Shown here one piece after another: positions 36,805-45,697 of a DNA stretch of 64,000 nt. Numbering within the stretch: the first letter of the stretch is position 1; the number at the start of each line of letters is the position of its first letter. A model generated the notes under the pieces. That model had not been told where the DNA came from, did not search any database, and worked only from the letters and a program-made list of their open reading frames with translations. Made by a program: the position numbers and the translations under genes. This stretch comes from Salirhabdus sp. Marseille-P4669 (GTDB lineage Bacteria; Bacillota; Bacilli; Bacillales; Alkalibacillaceae): contig NZ_OEQK01000002.1 of assembly GCF_900240405.1 (NCBI RefSeq), forward strand, positions 372,001 through 436,000, given 5' to 3'.

Positions 36805-37788
36805 ATGCCTGTAATGTCCTATATTCAAGCAGTAACACAAGCTTTAAAAGAGGAAATGACAAGAGATGAAAAAGTGTTCGTTTTAGGGGAAGACGTTGGT
36901 AAAAAAGGTGGCGTATTTAAAGCCACTGAAGGCTTATATGATGAGTTCGGGGCAGATCGAGTACTCGATACGCCACTTGCTGAATCTGCCATTGCTGGAG
37001 TAGGAATTGGTGCGGCAATGTATGGAATGCGACCGGTTGCAGAAATGCAGTTCGCAGATTTTATCATGCCAGCGGTGAATCAAATTATTTCAGAAGCAGC
37101 CCGTATTCGCTATCGTTCTAATAACGATTGGAATTGTCCGATAACGATAAGAGCTCCTTATGGTGGTGGTGTTCATGGAGCATTATATCACTCCCAATCC
37201 GTAGAATCTGTATTTGCAAATCAGCCAGGATTGAAAATTGTTATGCCATCAACACCATATGATGCAAAAGGATTACTGAAAGCGGCAATTCGCGACGATG
37301 ATCCAGTTCTATTTTTTGAACATAAACGTGCCTATCGTTTATTAAAAGGAGAAGTACCAGAGGATGATTATGTACTTCCAATTGGTAAGGCCGATGTCAA
37401 ACGCGAAGGTTCCGATATTACAGTAATTACGTATGGTCTTTGTGTTCATTTTGCACTACAAGCTGCTGAAAAATTAGCAGAGGAAGGTATTTCTGCTCAC
37501 ATTTTAGATTTACGAACCGTTTACCCACTAGATCAAGAAGCAATCGTGGATGCAGCAAAGAAAACAGGAAAAGTATTATTAGTAACAGAAGATAATTTAG
37601 AAGGAAGCATCATTAGTGAAGTTTCTGCCATAATTGCTGAAAATTGCTTGTTCGATTTAGATGCACCAGTAAGTAGATTGGCTGGTCCGAATGTACCTGC
37701 AATGCCTTACGCACCACCAATGGAGAAGTTTTTTATGATGAATCCAGATAAAATTGAAAAAGCAATGCGTGAATTAGCTGAATTTTAA
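36805..37788 (+). CDS. bkdAB: Branched-chain 2-oxoacid dehydrogenase E1 beta
   Basis: 327 aa transketolase-like beta subunit. VLGEDVGKKGGVFKATEGL near 27, DTPLAESAIAGVGIGAAM, and the C-terminal domain with DLRTVYPLD. Pairs with the alpha subunit encoded 14 bases upstream. SD GGAGGGG, ATG 36805. Confidence 0.96.
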   Translation: MPVMSYIQAVTQALKEEMTRDEKVFVLGEDVGKKGGVFKATEGLYDEFGADRVLDTPLAESAIAGVGIGAAMYGMRPVAEMQFADFIMPAVNQIISEAARIRYRSNNDWNCPITIRAPYGGGVHGALYHSQSVESVFANQPGLKIVMPSTPYDAKGLLKAAIRDDDPVLFFEHKRAYRLLKGEVPEDDYVLPIGKADVKREGSDITVITYGLCVHFALQAAEKLAEEGISAHILDLRTVYPLDQEAIVDAAKKTGKVLLVTEDNLEGSIISEVSAIIAENCLFDLDAPVSRLAGPNVPAMPYAPPMEKFFMMNPDKIEKAMRELAEF

Positions 37789-37827
37789 TAAGTAAGAAAA
37801 GCTTATGCCAACAAAGGAGGGACTTAA

Positions 37828-39096
37828 ATGGCTATTGAAAAAATTACAATGCCCCAGCTTGGTGAAAGTGTAACAGAAGGAACAATAAGCAGTTGGTTAG
37901 TCAAAGAAGGGGATACGGTAAATAAATATGATCCAATAGCTGAAGTGTTAACGGATAAAGTTAACGCAGAGGTACCATCATCCTTTTCGGGAATTATAAA
38001 AGAAATTGTAGCGAAAGAGGACGAAACAATAGCTGTTGGAGAATTAATGTGCTACATAGAAGTGGAAGGTAGCAATGAGTCTAAGGCTTCAAGTGAACCA
38101 ACGGATTCAACCAATACTGAGCAAGAAGCAGTATCTGAGAAGGAAGAACAACCGATGAAAAAACGGTTTTCCCCTGCAGTATTACGTCTTGCACAAGAGC
38201 ATGATATTGATTTAACGCACGTAAATGGCTCTGGTCGTGGAGGAAGAATTACGAGAAAAGATATAGAAGCAATTATCGATAGTGGTAACATTCCGAAACC
38301 AACGACCGATAAACCAACATCTGTTCAACAGGAAACGGCTTCAGAACCAGTGAAGCAATCAGCACCTTTAAGAGCTAAGGCTCCTACAGCTGAAACTGGT
38401 GATATTGAAATTCCGGTAACAGGTGTTCGGAAAGCAATTGCTCAAAATATGGTTCGATCCAAAACGGAAATTCCACATGCGTGGATGATGGTTGAGGTAG
38501 ATGTTACAAACCTAGTAGAACTTCGAGATAGTATGAAACAGGAATTTAAGCAAAAAGAAGGATTTAGCCTAACATACTTTGCATTCTTTGTAAAAGCGGT
38601 CGCACAAGCATTAAAGGAATACCCGCAATTAAATAGTACATGGGCTGGAGATAAGATTATTCAACGTAAAGATATTAATCTTTCCATTGCAGTGGCTAAA
38701 GACCAAGAGCTTTTCGTACCTGTCATAAAAAATGCGGATGAGAAGAGCATTAAAGGTATTGCGAAGGATATTGTTACGTTGGCAAATAAAGCTAGAAGTG
38801 GTGGGTTATCTTCTGCTGACATGCAAGGTGGCACTTTCACGGTGAATAATACCGGTTCCTTTGGTTCGGTCCAATCAATGGGTGTTATCAACCACCCACA
38901 AGCAGCAATTTTACAAATTGAATCCATTGTGAAACGTCCTGTTATTATTGATGGAATGTTTGCTGCTCGTGACATGGTTAATATTTGTTTATCGTTAGAC
39001 CACCGAATTTTAGATGGGCTTATTTGTGGTCAGTTTTTAAAACGAGTAAAAAAAATATTAGAAAATATGTCAAAAGACAATACATCTGTATATTAA
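37828..39096 (+). CDS. bkdB: Branched-chain 2-oxoacid dehydrogenase E2 (lipoyl transacylase)
   Basis: 422 aa. Lipoyl domain at ~1-78 with modified Lys in VLTDKVNAEVPS; a charged linker; peripheral-subunit-binding domain ~113-150 (SPAVLRLAQEHDIDLTHVNG); catalytic domain with FTVNNTGSFGS and the terminal SLDHRILDG (HxxxD). Core of the BKD complex. Last gene of the operon. Products isobutyryl-, isovaleryl- and 2-methylbutyryl-CoA can prime branched fatty acids or be degraded, partly to propionyl-CoA. Confidence 0.96.
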   Translation: MAIEKITMPQLGESVTEGTISSWLVKEGDTVNKYDPIAEVLTDKVNAEVPSSFSGIIKEIVAKEDETIAVGELMCYIEVEGSNESKASSEPTDSTNTEQEAVSEKEEQPMKKRFSPAVLRLAQEHDIDLTHVNGSGRGGRITRKDIEAIIDSGNIPKPTTDKPTSVQQETASEPVKQSAPLRAKAPTAETGDIEIPVTGVRKAIAQNMVRSKTEIPHAWMMVEVDVTNLVELRDSMKQEFKQKEGFSLTYFAFFVKAVAQALKEYPQLNSTWAGDKIIQRKDINLSIAVAKDQELFVPVIKNADEKSIKGIAKDIVTLANKARSGGLSSADMQGGTFTVNNTGSFGSVQSMGVINHPQAAILQIESIVKRPVIIDGMFAARDMVNICLSLDHRILDGLICGQFLKRVKKILENMSKDNTSVY

Positions 39097-39110
39097 TTCA
39101 AGAGATTGAA

Positions 39111-39160
39111 ATAAGCCGAAAATGGAAATGACACTTCCGTTTTTGGCTTATAACATTTTT
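39111..39160 (+). terminator. Terminator after bkdB
   Basis: ATAAGCCGAAAATGGAA (39111-39127) pairs with TTCCGTTTTTGGCTTAT (39135-39151), 17 bp with two G-U pairs. The T tail (ACATTTTT) is weak. Confidence 0.7.
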
Positions 39161-39357
39161 GCAATTTAAAGTAGTTAACTACGCCTCATTCTCGAAAAAA
39201 CTTCTCCAAACTTTCTCCAAAATGCACAGTTTTTATATCGGGCGAAATCCTTGCTCGTACTTTTCCTTATTTTCACAAAACATACAGGAACTTAATCGTT
39301 ATTATGAAAATGTTTTAAACAAAGGTGGGGAAACTGTAACAGAGGGGGTGAATAGGG

Positions 39358-39531
39358 ATGCAAAGGAATCGAACTTGGTTACCTGTACTTGCTTCCGTTG
39401 GGATTGGAGCAGCAGCATATTATAGTATGAAAAAGGGTAATAAAATGGGCAATGTTGTATCTAAATTTGCACCTCTAGCAGGTATTTTAGGTGGAGGAAT
39501 GGGTAATAATTCCGAGAATACTCAGAGTTAA
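39358..39531 (+). CDS. Small Gly-rich protein with a hydrophobic N-terminus
   Basis: 57 aa, easy to miss. Start ATG 39358 with AGAGGGGGTG (39341-39350) about seven bases upstream; ends TAA 39531 and a terminator follows directly, so it looks like a real gene. MQRNRTWLPVLASVGIG is followed by AAAYYSMKKG and a Gly-rich end (AGILGGGMGN). The hydrophobic-Gly pattern recalls small DUF3918-like Bacillus proteins, but I do not recognise it firmly. The 198 bases before it (39160-39357) contain no convincing ORF. Confidence 0.65.
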   Translation: MQRNRTWLPVLASVGIGAAAYYSMKKGNKMGNVVSKFAPLAGILGGGMGNNSENTQS

Positions 39532-39541
39532 TGGAAGGTTA

Positions 39542-39577
39542 GGGCAGACACCAATTATGGGTCTGCTTCTTTTTTTG
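39542..39577 (+). terminator. Terminator after the 57-aa protein gene
   Basis: GCAGAC (39544-39549) and GTCTGC (39561-39566) with additional CC/GG pairing, then a run of T. Confidence 0.7.
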
Positions 39578-39671
39578 TGAAAACGATTAAAATAAGCCTA
39601 TAATTTGAACAAATAGGTAAAAGTTGATAAGATGTGAATACAAATACATTTTCATAAAGGGGTTATGTTTG

Positions 39672-40103
39672 ATGGATTTCAGTCTTTATATGGAAGACCT
39701 AGTTGGAAAAGCAAGAGAAGAAATTACTCGTGCTGGCTATGAAGAGCTAACATCACCAGAAGAAGTAGATGAGGCATTAAAAAATAAAGGGACTGCATTA
39801 GTAATGGTAAACTCTACATGTGGTTGTGCGGGTGGTATTGCAAGACCTGCAGCTGCAAATGCTATTAATTATGATAAGCGTCCTGATCATTTATATACAG
39901 TATTCGCTGGACAAGACAAAGATGCAACTGCTCGTGCTCGAGAGTACTTTGAAGGTTATCCGCCATCTTCACCATCTTTTGCATTATTAAAAGACGGTAA
40001 GATTGTAAAAATGGTAGAGCGTCATGAGATTGAATCTTCAGAAGCACATGAAGTAGTGAACAAGCTACAAAATCTATTTGATGAATATTGTGAAGAAGTT
40101 TAA
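39672..40103 (+). CDS. brxB: Bacilliredoxin (YphP/YqiW family)
   Basis: 143 aa thioredoxin-like protein with the CGC active site in [15 protein letters not shown] near residue 50, and [16 protein letters not shown]. Removes bacillithiol from mixed disulphides on proteins. ATG 39672 is nine bases after AAAGGGG; a longer frame upstream to 39624 has no SD. In Bacillus it lies directly downstream of the bkd operon, as here. Confidence 0.93.
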   Translation: MDFSLYMEDLVGKAREEITRAGYEELTSPEEVDEALKNKGTALVMVNSTCGCAGGIARPAAANAINYDKRPDHLYTVFAGQDKDATARAREYFEGYPPSSPSFALLKDGKIVKMVERHEIESSEAHEVVNKLQNLFDEYCEEV

Positions 40104-40110
40104 TGGATGG

Positions 40111-40148
40111 AACATGTAATTTTCTTATGAAAATTACATGTTTTTTTA
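40111..40148 (+). terminator. Terminator after the bacilliredoxin gene
   Basis: AACATGTAATTTTC (40111-40124) and GAAAATTACATGTT (40129-40142) form a perfect 14-bp stem running into a T tract. Confidence 0.9.
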
Positions 40149-40237
40149 TTTTCCTTAACATCTGCTCCCCTTTAGCAAAGCAAAATAGAGAGATGAAAAT
40201 TTTCTCTTTTAAAAACACGAAAAAAATCATATACTTT

Positions 40238-40255
40238 CTTTAACACGTGTTAAAG
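40238..40255. promoter_or_regulatory. 18-bp perfect palindrome before yqjA
   Basis: CTTTAACACGTGTTAAAG is fully self-complementary and its right end merges with the SD AAAGGGAG of the next gene (TTG at 40269). It could be an operator or, as RNA, a hairpin that hides the ribosome binding site. No T run follows, so it is not a terminator. Confidence 0.5.
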
Positions 40256-40268
40256 GGAGACAACCATT

Positions 40269-41219
40269 TTGAAAATTGGGTATCGAACGCTGAAAACAGC
40301 ATTAGGGACACCAGTAGCTATATTTATAGCCCAATTGTTGAGCTTGGAAAACTATATATCAGCTGGTATATTAACCATTTTATGTATAAAAACAACAAGA
40401 AAAAAGTCTGTACTTCATGCATGGTACCGTTTTGCAGCTTGTATGACGGCAATTGTTTATTCCTTTATAATATTTGAATTACTTGGCTATCATCCTATAT
40501 CGATTGCTCTTTTATTATTAATTTTTATTCCAACAACTGTTAAGCTAAATGTAACAGAAGGAATTGTGACGAGTTCTGTTATCATCTTACATTTGTATGG
40601 ATCTCAACATATTACCCTGAATTTAGTTATAAATGAATTTGTATTGATTGTTGTTGGGTTAGGTACAGCCTTACTATTTAATTTGTATATGCCAAGCTTA
40701 GAGCATGATTTACGTATTGTGCAGCAAAAGGTTGAAGAAAATTTCGGTAAAATTCTAAAAGAAATGGCTAGATTTTTAGCTACAGGAGATGACAAATGGT
40801 CAGGTGAAGAATTTCCGGAAACTGCTGAATTGTTGGATCGTGCGAAAGGTCTCGCGTATCGAGATATCGAAAACCACCTTTTACGAGATCATCACCCTTA
40901 TTATCATTATTTTCAAATGAGGACGAAACAGTTTGAAATACTGGAACGAATGCTTGCGCTTATTAGCCGAATTACAACAGTTAATAAACAATCAAAGGAA
41001 ATGGCAACGTTTATCGAGAACCTAGCAGATGGTATTCATCCGGGAAATACCGCGATTCTTTACCTTAATAAATTAAAAGAAATGCGGGAAGCTTTTCGGT
41101 CAAACGAATTGCCGCAAACGAGAGAAGAATTCGAATCAAGAGCAAACTTATTTACTCTACTTAATGAAATGGAGCAATACTTAATCATTAAACGTACTTT
41201 TAAAAAGAGTGATATATAA
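40269..41219 (+). CDS. yqjA: YqjA-like membrane protein (aromatic acid exporter/DUF939 type)
   Basis: 316 aa. Four to five hydrophobic segments in the first ~145 residues (VAIFIAQLLSL, ISAGILTILCI, FAACMTAIVYSFIIFELLGY, ISIALLLLIFIPTTVKLNV, LNLVINEFVLIVVGLGTALLFNLYMP) then a soluble helical C-terminal half. Family proteins resemble FUSC-type exporters; substrate unknown. TTG start nine bases after AAGGGAG. Synteny with the B. subtilis yqjA region supports the name. Confidence 0.82.
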   Translation: MKIGYRTLKTALGTPVAIFIAQLLSLENYISAGILTILCIKTTRKKSVLHAWYRFAACMTAIVYSFIIFELLGYHPISIALLLLIFIPTTVKLNVTEGIVTSSVIILHLYGSQHITLNLVINEFVLIVVGLGTALLFNLYMPSLEHDLRIVQQKVEENFGKILKEMARFLATGDDKWSGEEFPETAELLDRAKGLAYRDIENHLLRDHHPYYHYFQMRTKQFEILERMLALISRITTVNKQSKEMATFIENLADGIHPGNTAILYLNKLKEMREAFRSNELPQTREEFESRANLFTLLNEMEQYLIIKRTFKKSDI

Positions 41220-41258
41220 AAAGAAGGCAATGCAGATAATCGTGCATTGCCTTCTTTT
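41219..41258. terminator. Bidirectional terminator
   Basis: AAAAGAAGGCAATGCA pairs perfectly with TGCATTGCCTTCTTTT (41243-41258), between yqjA and a convergent small gene. Confidence 0.9.
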
Positions 41259-41272
41259 ATGACTTAAATATA

Positions 41273-41425
41273 TTATAAGAACATGGAAGCTCCTGCTAAA
41301 AAGACACTCGCAAGCATGGATAAAATCATCAACCAAACTACTATTTGAATACGTTTTTGTCGTTTCGATTTTCTTGGTTTTTGTTGAGCAGAAATGTTAT
41401 TCTTTTTCTTCTTCTGATTCGCCAT
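41273..41425 (-). CDS. prli42: Small Prli42-like membrane protein
   Basis: 50 aa. A very basic N-terminal half (MANQKKKKNN, KPRKSKRQKRIQ) then a single transmembrane helix with VVWLMILSMLASVFLAG and an ending SMFL. The KxxxVVxLMIxSMxxSxxLAG pattern matches Prli42, the stressosome-associated miniprotein that anchors RsbR-type proteins to the membrane in Listeria and is widespread in Bacillales. Here the basic tail is about 20 residues longer than the minimal form. SD GGAGGGGG lies about ten bases before the ATG (41425). Confidence 0.72.
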   Translation of the reverse strand: MANQKKKKNNISAQQKPRKSKRQKRIQIVVWLMILSMLASVFLAGASMFL

Positions 41426-41580
41426 CGTTCAAAATCCCCCTCCATTACTTCTATACATATTTTACAAGGAAACAAAGATTAGGACAAGTTTATATTTTTA
41501 TTGAATAAATTGGTAGGAATAATTACTCTTTTTATCGAATGTAAATAGTTTAGAGAGACTTCAAGGAGGTAGAAAAACAG

Positions 41581-43227
41581 ATGGACAAATATAATAGTGC
41601 AAAGGATAAGTGGAGCCATGATGTTCAAAAGAATCTCAAACGATTTCCTGAGCGAAAACAAACCTTTACCACAAGCTCTGATATTGTGGTTGAACCGTTA
41701 TATGAACCAGATGAAAAAACAGAAAAATATGTCGAAAATTTAGGATTTCCAGGGCAATATCCATATACAAGGGGTATACAACCCACCATGTACCGGAGTA
41801 GATTTTGGACAATGCGACAGTATGCAGGCTTCGGTTCAGCGAAAGAAACGAATAAACGTTTTCGATATTTGTTAGACCAAGGTCAAACTGGATTATCTGT
41901 TGCTTTTGACTTACCGACACAAATCGGTTATGACTCCGATGATCCTATGGCAGAAGGAGAAGTTGGAAAAGTAGGGGTTGCAATTGATACGTTACACGAT
42001 ATGGAGGATTTATTTGATGGAATTCCACTCGATAAGGTGAGTACATCCATGACCATAAATGCACCAGCATCTGTTTTATTATGCATGTATATAGCAGTAG
42101 GGGAGAAGCAAGGTGTTCCAAAGGAGAAGCTAACGGGTACCATTCAAAACGACATTTTAAAAGAATATATTGCTAGAGGAACATATATTTTCCCACCGAA
42201 GCCATCGATGCGGTTAATTACGAATATTTTTGAATATTGTCAGGAGCATGTTCCGAGATTTAACACAATCAGTATTTCTGGCTATCATATTCGTGAGGCT
42301 GGTTCTACGGCAGTCCAAGAAGTAGCTTTTACATTAGCGAATGGGATGGCCTATGTGGATGCTGCTCTGGAAAAGGGATTAGAAGTAGATCGATTTGCAC
42401 CAAGGCTTGCCTTTTTCTTTAATGCGCATAATAACTTCTTTGAAGAAATTGCAAAGTTTAGAGCTGCTAGAAGAATTTGGGCAAAAATCATGAAAGAACA
42501 TTTTGGTGCTAAAGATCCGAAAAGCTGGAAGCTACGCTTTCACACCCAAACAGGAGGATCGACCTTAACGGCTCAACAGCCTGATAATAATATTGTTCGA
42601 GTAACTTTGCAAGCGCTTGCTGCAGTGTTAGGTGGTACGCAAAGTCTCCATACAAATTCAAGGGATGAAGCATTGGCGTTACCGACCGAAGAGTCTGCTC
42701 GAATTGCCCTACGTACTCAGCAAATTATTGCTAATGAAAGTGGTGTAGCAGATACAGTGGACCCTCTTGGTGGCTCTTATTATATAGAAACATTAACGAA
42801 TGAAATGGAAGAAGAAATTAAGCGTTATTTAGAAAAAATAGCTGATATTGGTGGTGCTGTGCAAGCGGTTGAAGATGGATACATGCAGCGGGAAATTCAT
42901 CAGGCAGCTTATGAAGCCCAAAAACGAATGGAGAGTCAGGAAGACATAGTAGTAGGAATGAATAAATTCCAAGTGGAAGAAGAAATCAATCCAGACCTAT
43001 TAAAAGTAGATGAACAGCTGGAAATAGAACAAATTCATACGTTATCCCAACGAAAAGAAAAACGGAACATAGAAGAGGTTCAACAAAGCTTACAAGCGTT
43101 AGAAAAAGCAGCAAGCTCCAATACGGAAAATGTAATGCCATACATTTTAAATGCAGTGAAAGCGTATGCATCTGTTGGTGAAATTTGTAATGTATTACGT
43201 AAACAATTTGGGGAATATATCGGATAA
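41581..43227 (+). CDS. mcmA1: Methylmalonyl-CoA mutase, catalytic (large) subunit
   Basis: 548 aa, the TIM-barrel half without a B12 domain. Motifs: [18 protein letters not shown] (Tyr typical of methylmalonyl- rather than isobutyryl-CoA mutase), [15 protein letters not shown] (substrate Arg), [16 protein letters not shown] (active-site His) and [14 protein letters not shown]. Converts (R)-methylmalonyl-CoA to succinyl-CoA with the cobalamin subunit encoded next. SD AAGGAGGT. No MeaB-type GTPase chaperone gene is seen nearby. Confidence 0.93.
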   Translation: MDKYNSAKDKWSHDVQKNLKRFPERKQTFTTSSDIVVEPLYEPDEKTEKYVENLGFPGQYPYTRGIQPTMYRSRFWTMRQYAGFGSAKETNKRFRYLLDQGQTGLSVAFDLPTQIGYDSDDPMAEGEVGKVGVAIDTLHDMEDLFDGIPLDKVSTSMTINAPASVLLCMYIAVGEKQGVPKEKLTGTIQNDILKEYIARGTYIFPPKPSMRLITNIFEYCQEHVPRFNTISISGYHIREAGSTAVQEVAFTLANGMAYVDAALEKGLEVDRFAPRLAFFFNAHNNFFEEIAKFRAARRIWAKIMKEHFGAKDPKSWKLRFHTQTGGSTLTAQQPDNNIVRVTLQALAAVLGGTQSLHTNSRDEALALPTEESARIALRTQQIIANESGVADTVDPLGGSYYIETLTNEMEEEIKRYLEKIADIGGAVQAVEDGYMQREIHQAAYEAQKRMESQEDIVVGMNKFQVEEEINPDLLKVDEQLEIEQIHTLSQRKEKRNIEEVQQSLQALEKAASSNTENVMPYILNAVKAYASVGEICNVLRKQFGEYIG

Positions 43228-43249
43228 TCAACGAGGGGAGAGTGATAGA

Positions 43250-44074
43250 ATGGATAAGAAAATACGAGTATTAGTTGCTAAGCCAGGACTAGATGGCCAC
43301 GACCGTGGCGCTTTGATAATTGCGCAGGCTCTTAGAGACCATGGGATGGAGGTTATTTATACTGGTTTGCGTCAATCACCAGCACAAATTGCACAGGCTG
43401 CTATACAGGAGGATGTGGACGTCATTGGCCTTTCTTCCCTTTCTGGAGCACATCGTTCATTATTTCCGAAAGTTGTAGAGCAATTAAGGGAGAGAAATGC
43501 AGATGATATTTTCGTTATTGGGGGAGGAGTTATCCCAGCCGAGGACATCCCATATCTAGAGGAAAGAGGGATTAAAAAAGTATTTACTCCTGGCTCAACA
43601 ACCGATGCAATAGCGTCTTATATAAAAGAATTGATAACACCTTCAAGTCAATCGATAGCTCAATCTCCTAAACGAATTGCTCACATTGGGATTGCTGTTA
43701 AATCAATTGATGATGTCATTCATTTTTATCATCACGTATTAGGTTTACACTTATCTCGTGTTGAAGAAGTACCTACAGAAGGTGTTAAAGTAGCCTTTTT
43801 GAAAATTGGTGATACCTCTATTGAATTATTAGAACCGATAAATGAACAATCAACGATTTATAAATATATTGAAAAAAGAGGGGAAGGCATTCACCACATT
43901 GCTTTTGAGGTAGAGGATATAGAAGCAAGATTAAAATATTATAAAGAGCAAAAGGTAGAGCTCATTCATGATACACCACAACCTGGGGCACATGATTCAA
44001 AAATTGCATTTCTCCATCCTAAAGCAGCCAATGGAGTATTATATGAACTTTGTGAATATAAAGGGGAGGAATAA
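43250..44074 (+). CDS. Fusion: B12-binding mutase subunit + methylmalonyl-CoA epimerase
   Basis: 274 aa. Residues 1-~133 are a cobalamin-binding domain ([14 protein letters not shown] with the DxHxxG cobalt-ligand motif, [22 protein letters not shown]). After a short linker ([12 protein letters not shown]), ~143-274 form a VOC-fold epimerase ([38 protein letters not shown] with His/His/Glu metal ligands). One polypeptide thus supplies the second half of the mutase and the racemase for its substrate. ATG 43250 follows GAGGGGAG; a longer frame into mcmA1 is a shadow. Confidence 0.9.
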   Translation: MDKKIRVLVAKPGLDGHDRGALIIAQALRDHGMEVIYTGLRQSPAQIAQAAIQEDVDVIGLSSLSGAHRSLFPKVVEQLRERNADDIFVIGGGVIPAEDIPYLEERGIKKVFTPGSTTDAIASYIKELITPSSQSIAQSPKRIAHIGIAVKSIDDVIHFYHHVLGLHLSRVEEVPTEGVKVAFLKIGDTSIELLEPINEQSTIYKYIEKRGEGIHHIAFEVEDIEARLKYYKEQKVELIHDTPQPGAHDSKIAFLHPKAANGVLYELCEYKGEE

Positions 44075-44077
44075 GAC

Positions 44078-45628
44078 TTGGACATATTTGATCGCATTAA
44101 TGAACTTTATGATAAACGTCGTCAAGTAGAGCTAGGTGGTGGAGATGACAAAATCCAAAAACAGCGGGAAAAAGGAAAAATGACTGCCCGTGAGCGAATG
44201 GAATATTTACTCGATAACGGTTCATTTGTGGAATTAAATCCATTTATGGAGCATCGTACGCACGATTTCGGAATGAACAACAAACCTGCTCCTGGTGAGG
44301 GTGTTGTTACAGGTTATGGGAAAATAGCTGGTCGAGATGTTTATCTTTTTGCTCAAGACTTTACGGTGTTTGGTGGGGCATTAGGGGAAATGCATGCGAA
44401 GAAAATCGCAGCCGTTATGGACCTTGCAGCAAAAAATGGAACCCCTTTTATCGGGTTAAATGATTCTGGTGGAGCACGTATTCAAGAGGGCGTGGCTTCA
44501 TTAGATGGATACGGTCATATTTTTTATCGCAATTCTATTTATTCTGGTGTGATTCCGCAAATTTCCGTTATTATGGGACCTAGTGCAGGTGGAGCGGTTT
44601 ATTCTCCAGCGATAACCGATTTTGTCATTATGGTAGAAGAAACCTCCCAAATGTTTATTACAGGTCCAAAGGTTATTGAGACCGTAACTGGTGAGAAAAT
44701 ATCTTCTGAGGACTTAGGAGGAGCATCTGTCCATAATACGAAAAGCGGTAATGCCCATTTAAAGGCAAAGAACGAAGAGCAAGCACTAGATTATGTGAAA
44801 AAATTAATTAGCTATTTACCGAATAACTTCGAAGAGAAAACCCCTATCGTACCGGTAGATGAAGATCAAGATGATTATTTACCGAATTTAACCGATTTAA
44901 TACCATTTGATCCAATTCGTCCTTATGATGTAAGAGTCATTATTGAGGAAGTTGTTGATCGTCATTCCTTCTTTGAAATTCACCCAGACTTTGCAAAAAA
45001 TATCGTTGTAGGATTCGCTCGTATAAAAGGCCAAACGGTTGGATTAGTTTGTAATCAACCTAAATATTTAGCAGGTGGTCTAGATATAGACTCTAGTGAT
45101 AAGGCATCTCGCTTTATTCGTTTTTGTGATTGTTTCAATATCCCACTCATTACATTTGAGGATGTAACAGGCTTCTTCCCAGGGATAAAGCAAGAACACG
45201 GTGGTATTATTCGCCATGGTGCCAAAATTCTTTATGCGTATTCGGAAGCCACTGTACCGAAAATTACAGTAATCACAAGAAAAGCATATGGCGGGGCTTA
45301 TGTTGCATTAAATAGTAAATCGATTGGAGCAGATCTTGTTTATGCATGGCCGAATGCAGAAATAGCCGTAATGGGTCCAGAAGGTGCAGCAAATATTATT
45401 TTCGCAAAAGAAATAAACGAAAGCATGCATCCAGAGCAAACGAGACAAGAAAAAATTCAAGAATATCGAGAAAAATTCGCCAATCCATATGTTGCAGCTA
45501 GCCTAGGAATGGTGGATGATGTGATTGATCCACGAGAAACGAGGCAGGCACTAATACGTTCCTTGGATATGTTGAAAAATAAAAAAGAAGAAAGACCACG
45601 AAAAAAACATGGAAATATTCCATTATAA
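44078..45628 (+). CDS. yqjD: Acyl-CoA carboxylase carboxyltransferase (propionyl-CoA carboxylase beta)
   Basis: 516 aa. Crotonase-like carboxyltransferase with GGARIQEGVASLDGYG, GPSAGGAVYSPAITDF near 170, and GGAYVALNSKSIGADLVYAWPNAEIAVMGPEGAANI in the C-half (motif segments). Likely carboxylates propionyl-CoA to methylmalonyl-CoA, or decarboxylates the reverse; the biotin carboxylase and carrier must be elsewhere. TTG start, seven bases after GGGGAGGA and three after the fusion gene, so co-translated. Confidence 0.9.
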   Translation: MDIFDRINELYDKRRQVELGGGDDKIQKQREKGKMTARERMEYLLDNGSFVELNPFMEHRTHDFGMNNKPAPGEGVVTGYGKIAGRDVYLFAQDFTVFGGALGEMHAKKIAAVMDLAAKNGTPFIGLNDSGGARIQEGVASLDGYGHIFYRNSIYSGVIPQISVIMGPSAGGAVYSPAITDFVIMVEETSQMFITGPKVIETVTGEKISSEDLGGASVHNTKSGNAHLKAKNEEQALDYVKKLISYLPNNFEEKTPIVPVDEDQDDYLPNLTDLIPFDPIRPYDVRVIIEEVVDRHSFFEIHPDFAKNIVVGFARIKGQTVGLVCNQPKYLAGGLDIDSSDKASRFIRFCDCFNIPLITFEDVTGFFPGIKQEHGGIIRHGAKILYAYSEATVPKITVITRKAYGGAYVALNSKSIGADLVYAWPNAEIAVMGPEGAANIIFAKEINESMHPEQTRQEKIQEYREKFANPYVAASLGMVDDVIDPRETRQALIRSLDMLKNKKEERPRKKHGNIPL

Positions 45629-45697
45629 GTTTACTTTATTGACTATATTCGCGTTTTCTGTGAACATACTAATGTATATACATAAGGAGGAATCATC

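Noticed and set aside
39159-39425. 88-codon frame overlapping the 57-aa small gene
   Set aside because: Starts inside the bkdB terminator, lacks an SD and overlaps a gene with much better signals.
40247-40477. 76-codon frame at the start of yqjA
   Set aside because: Shadow of the yqjA reading frame.
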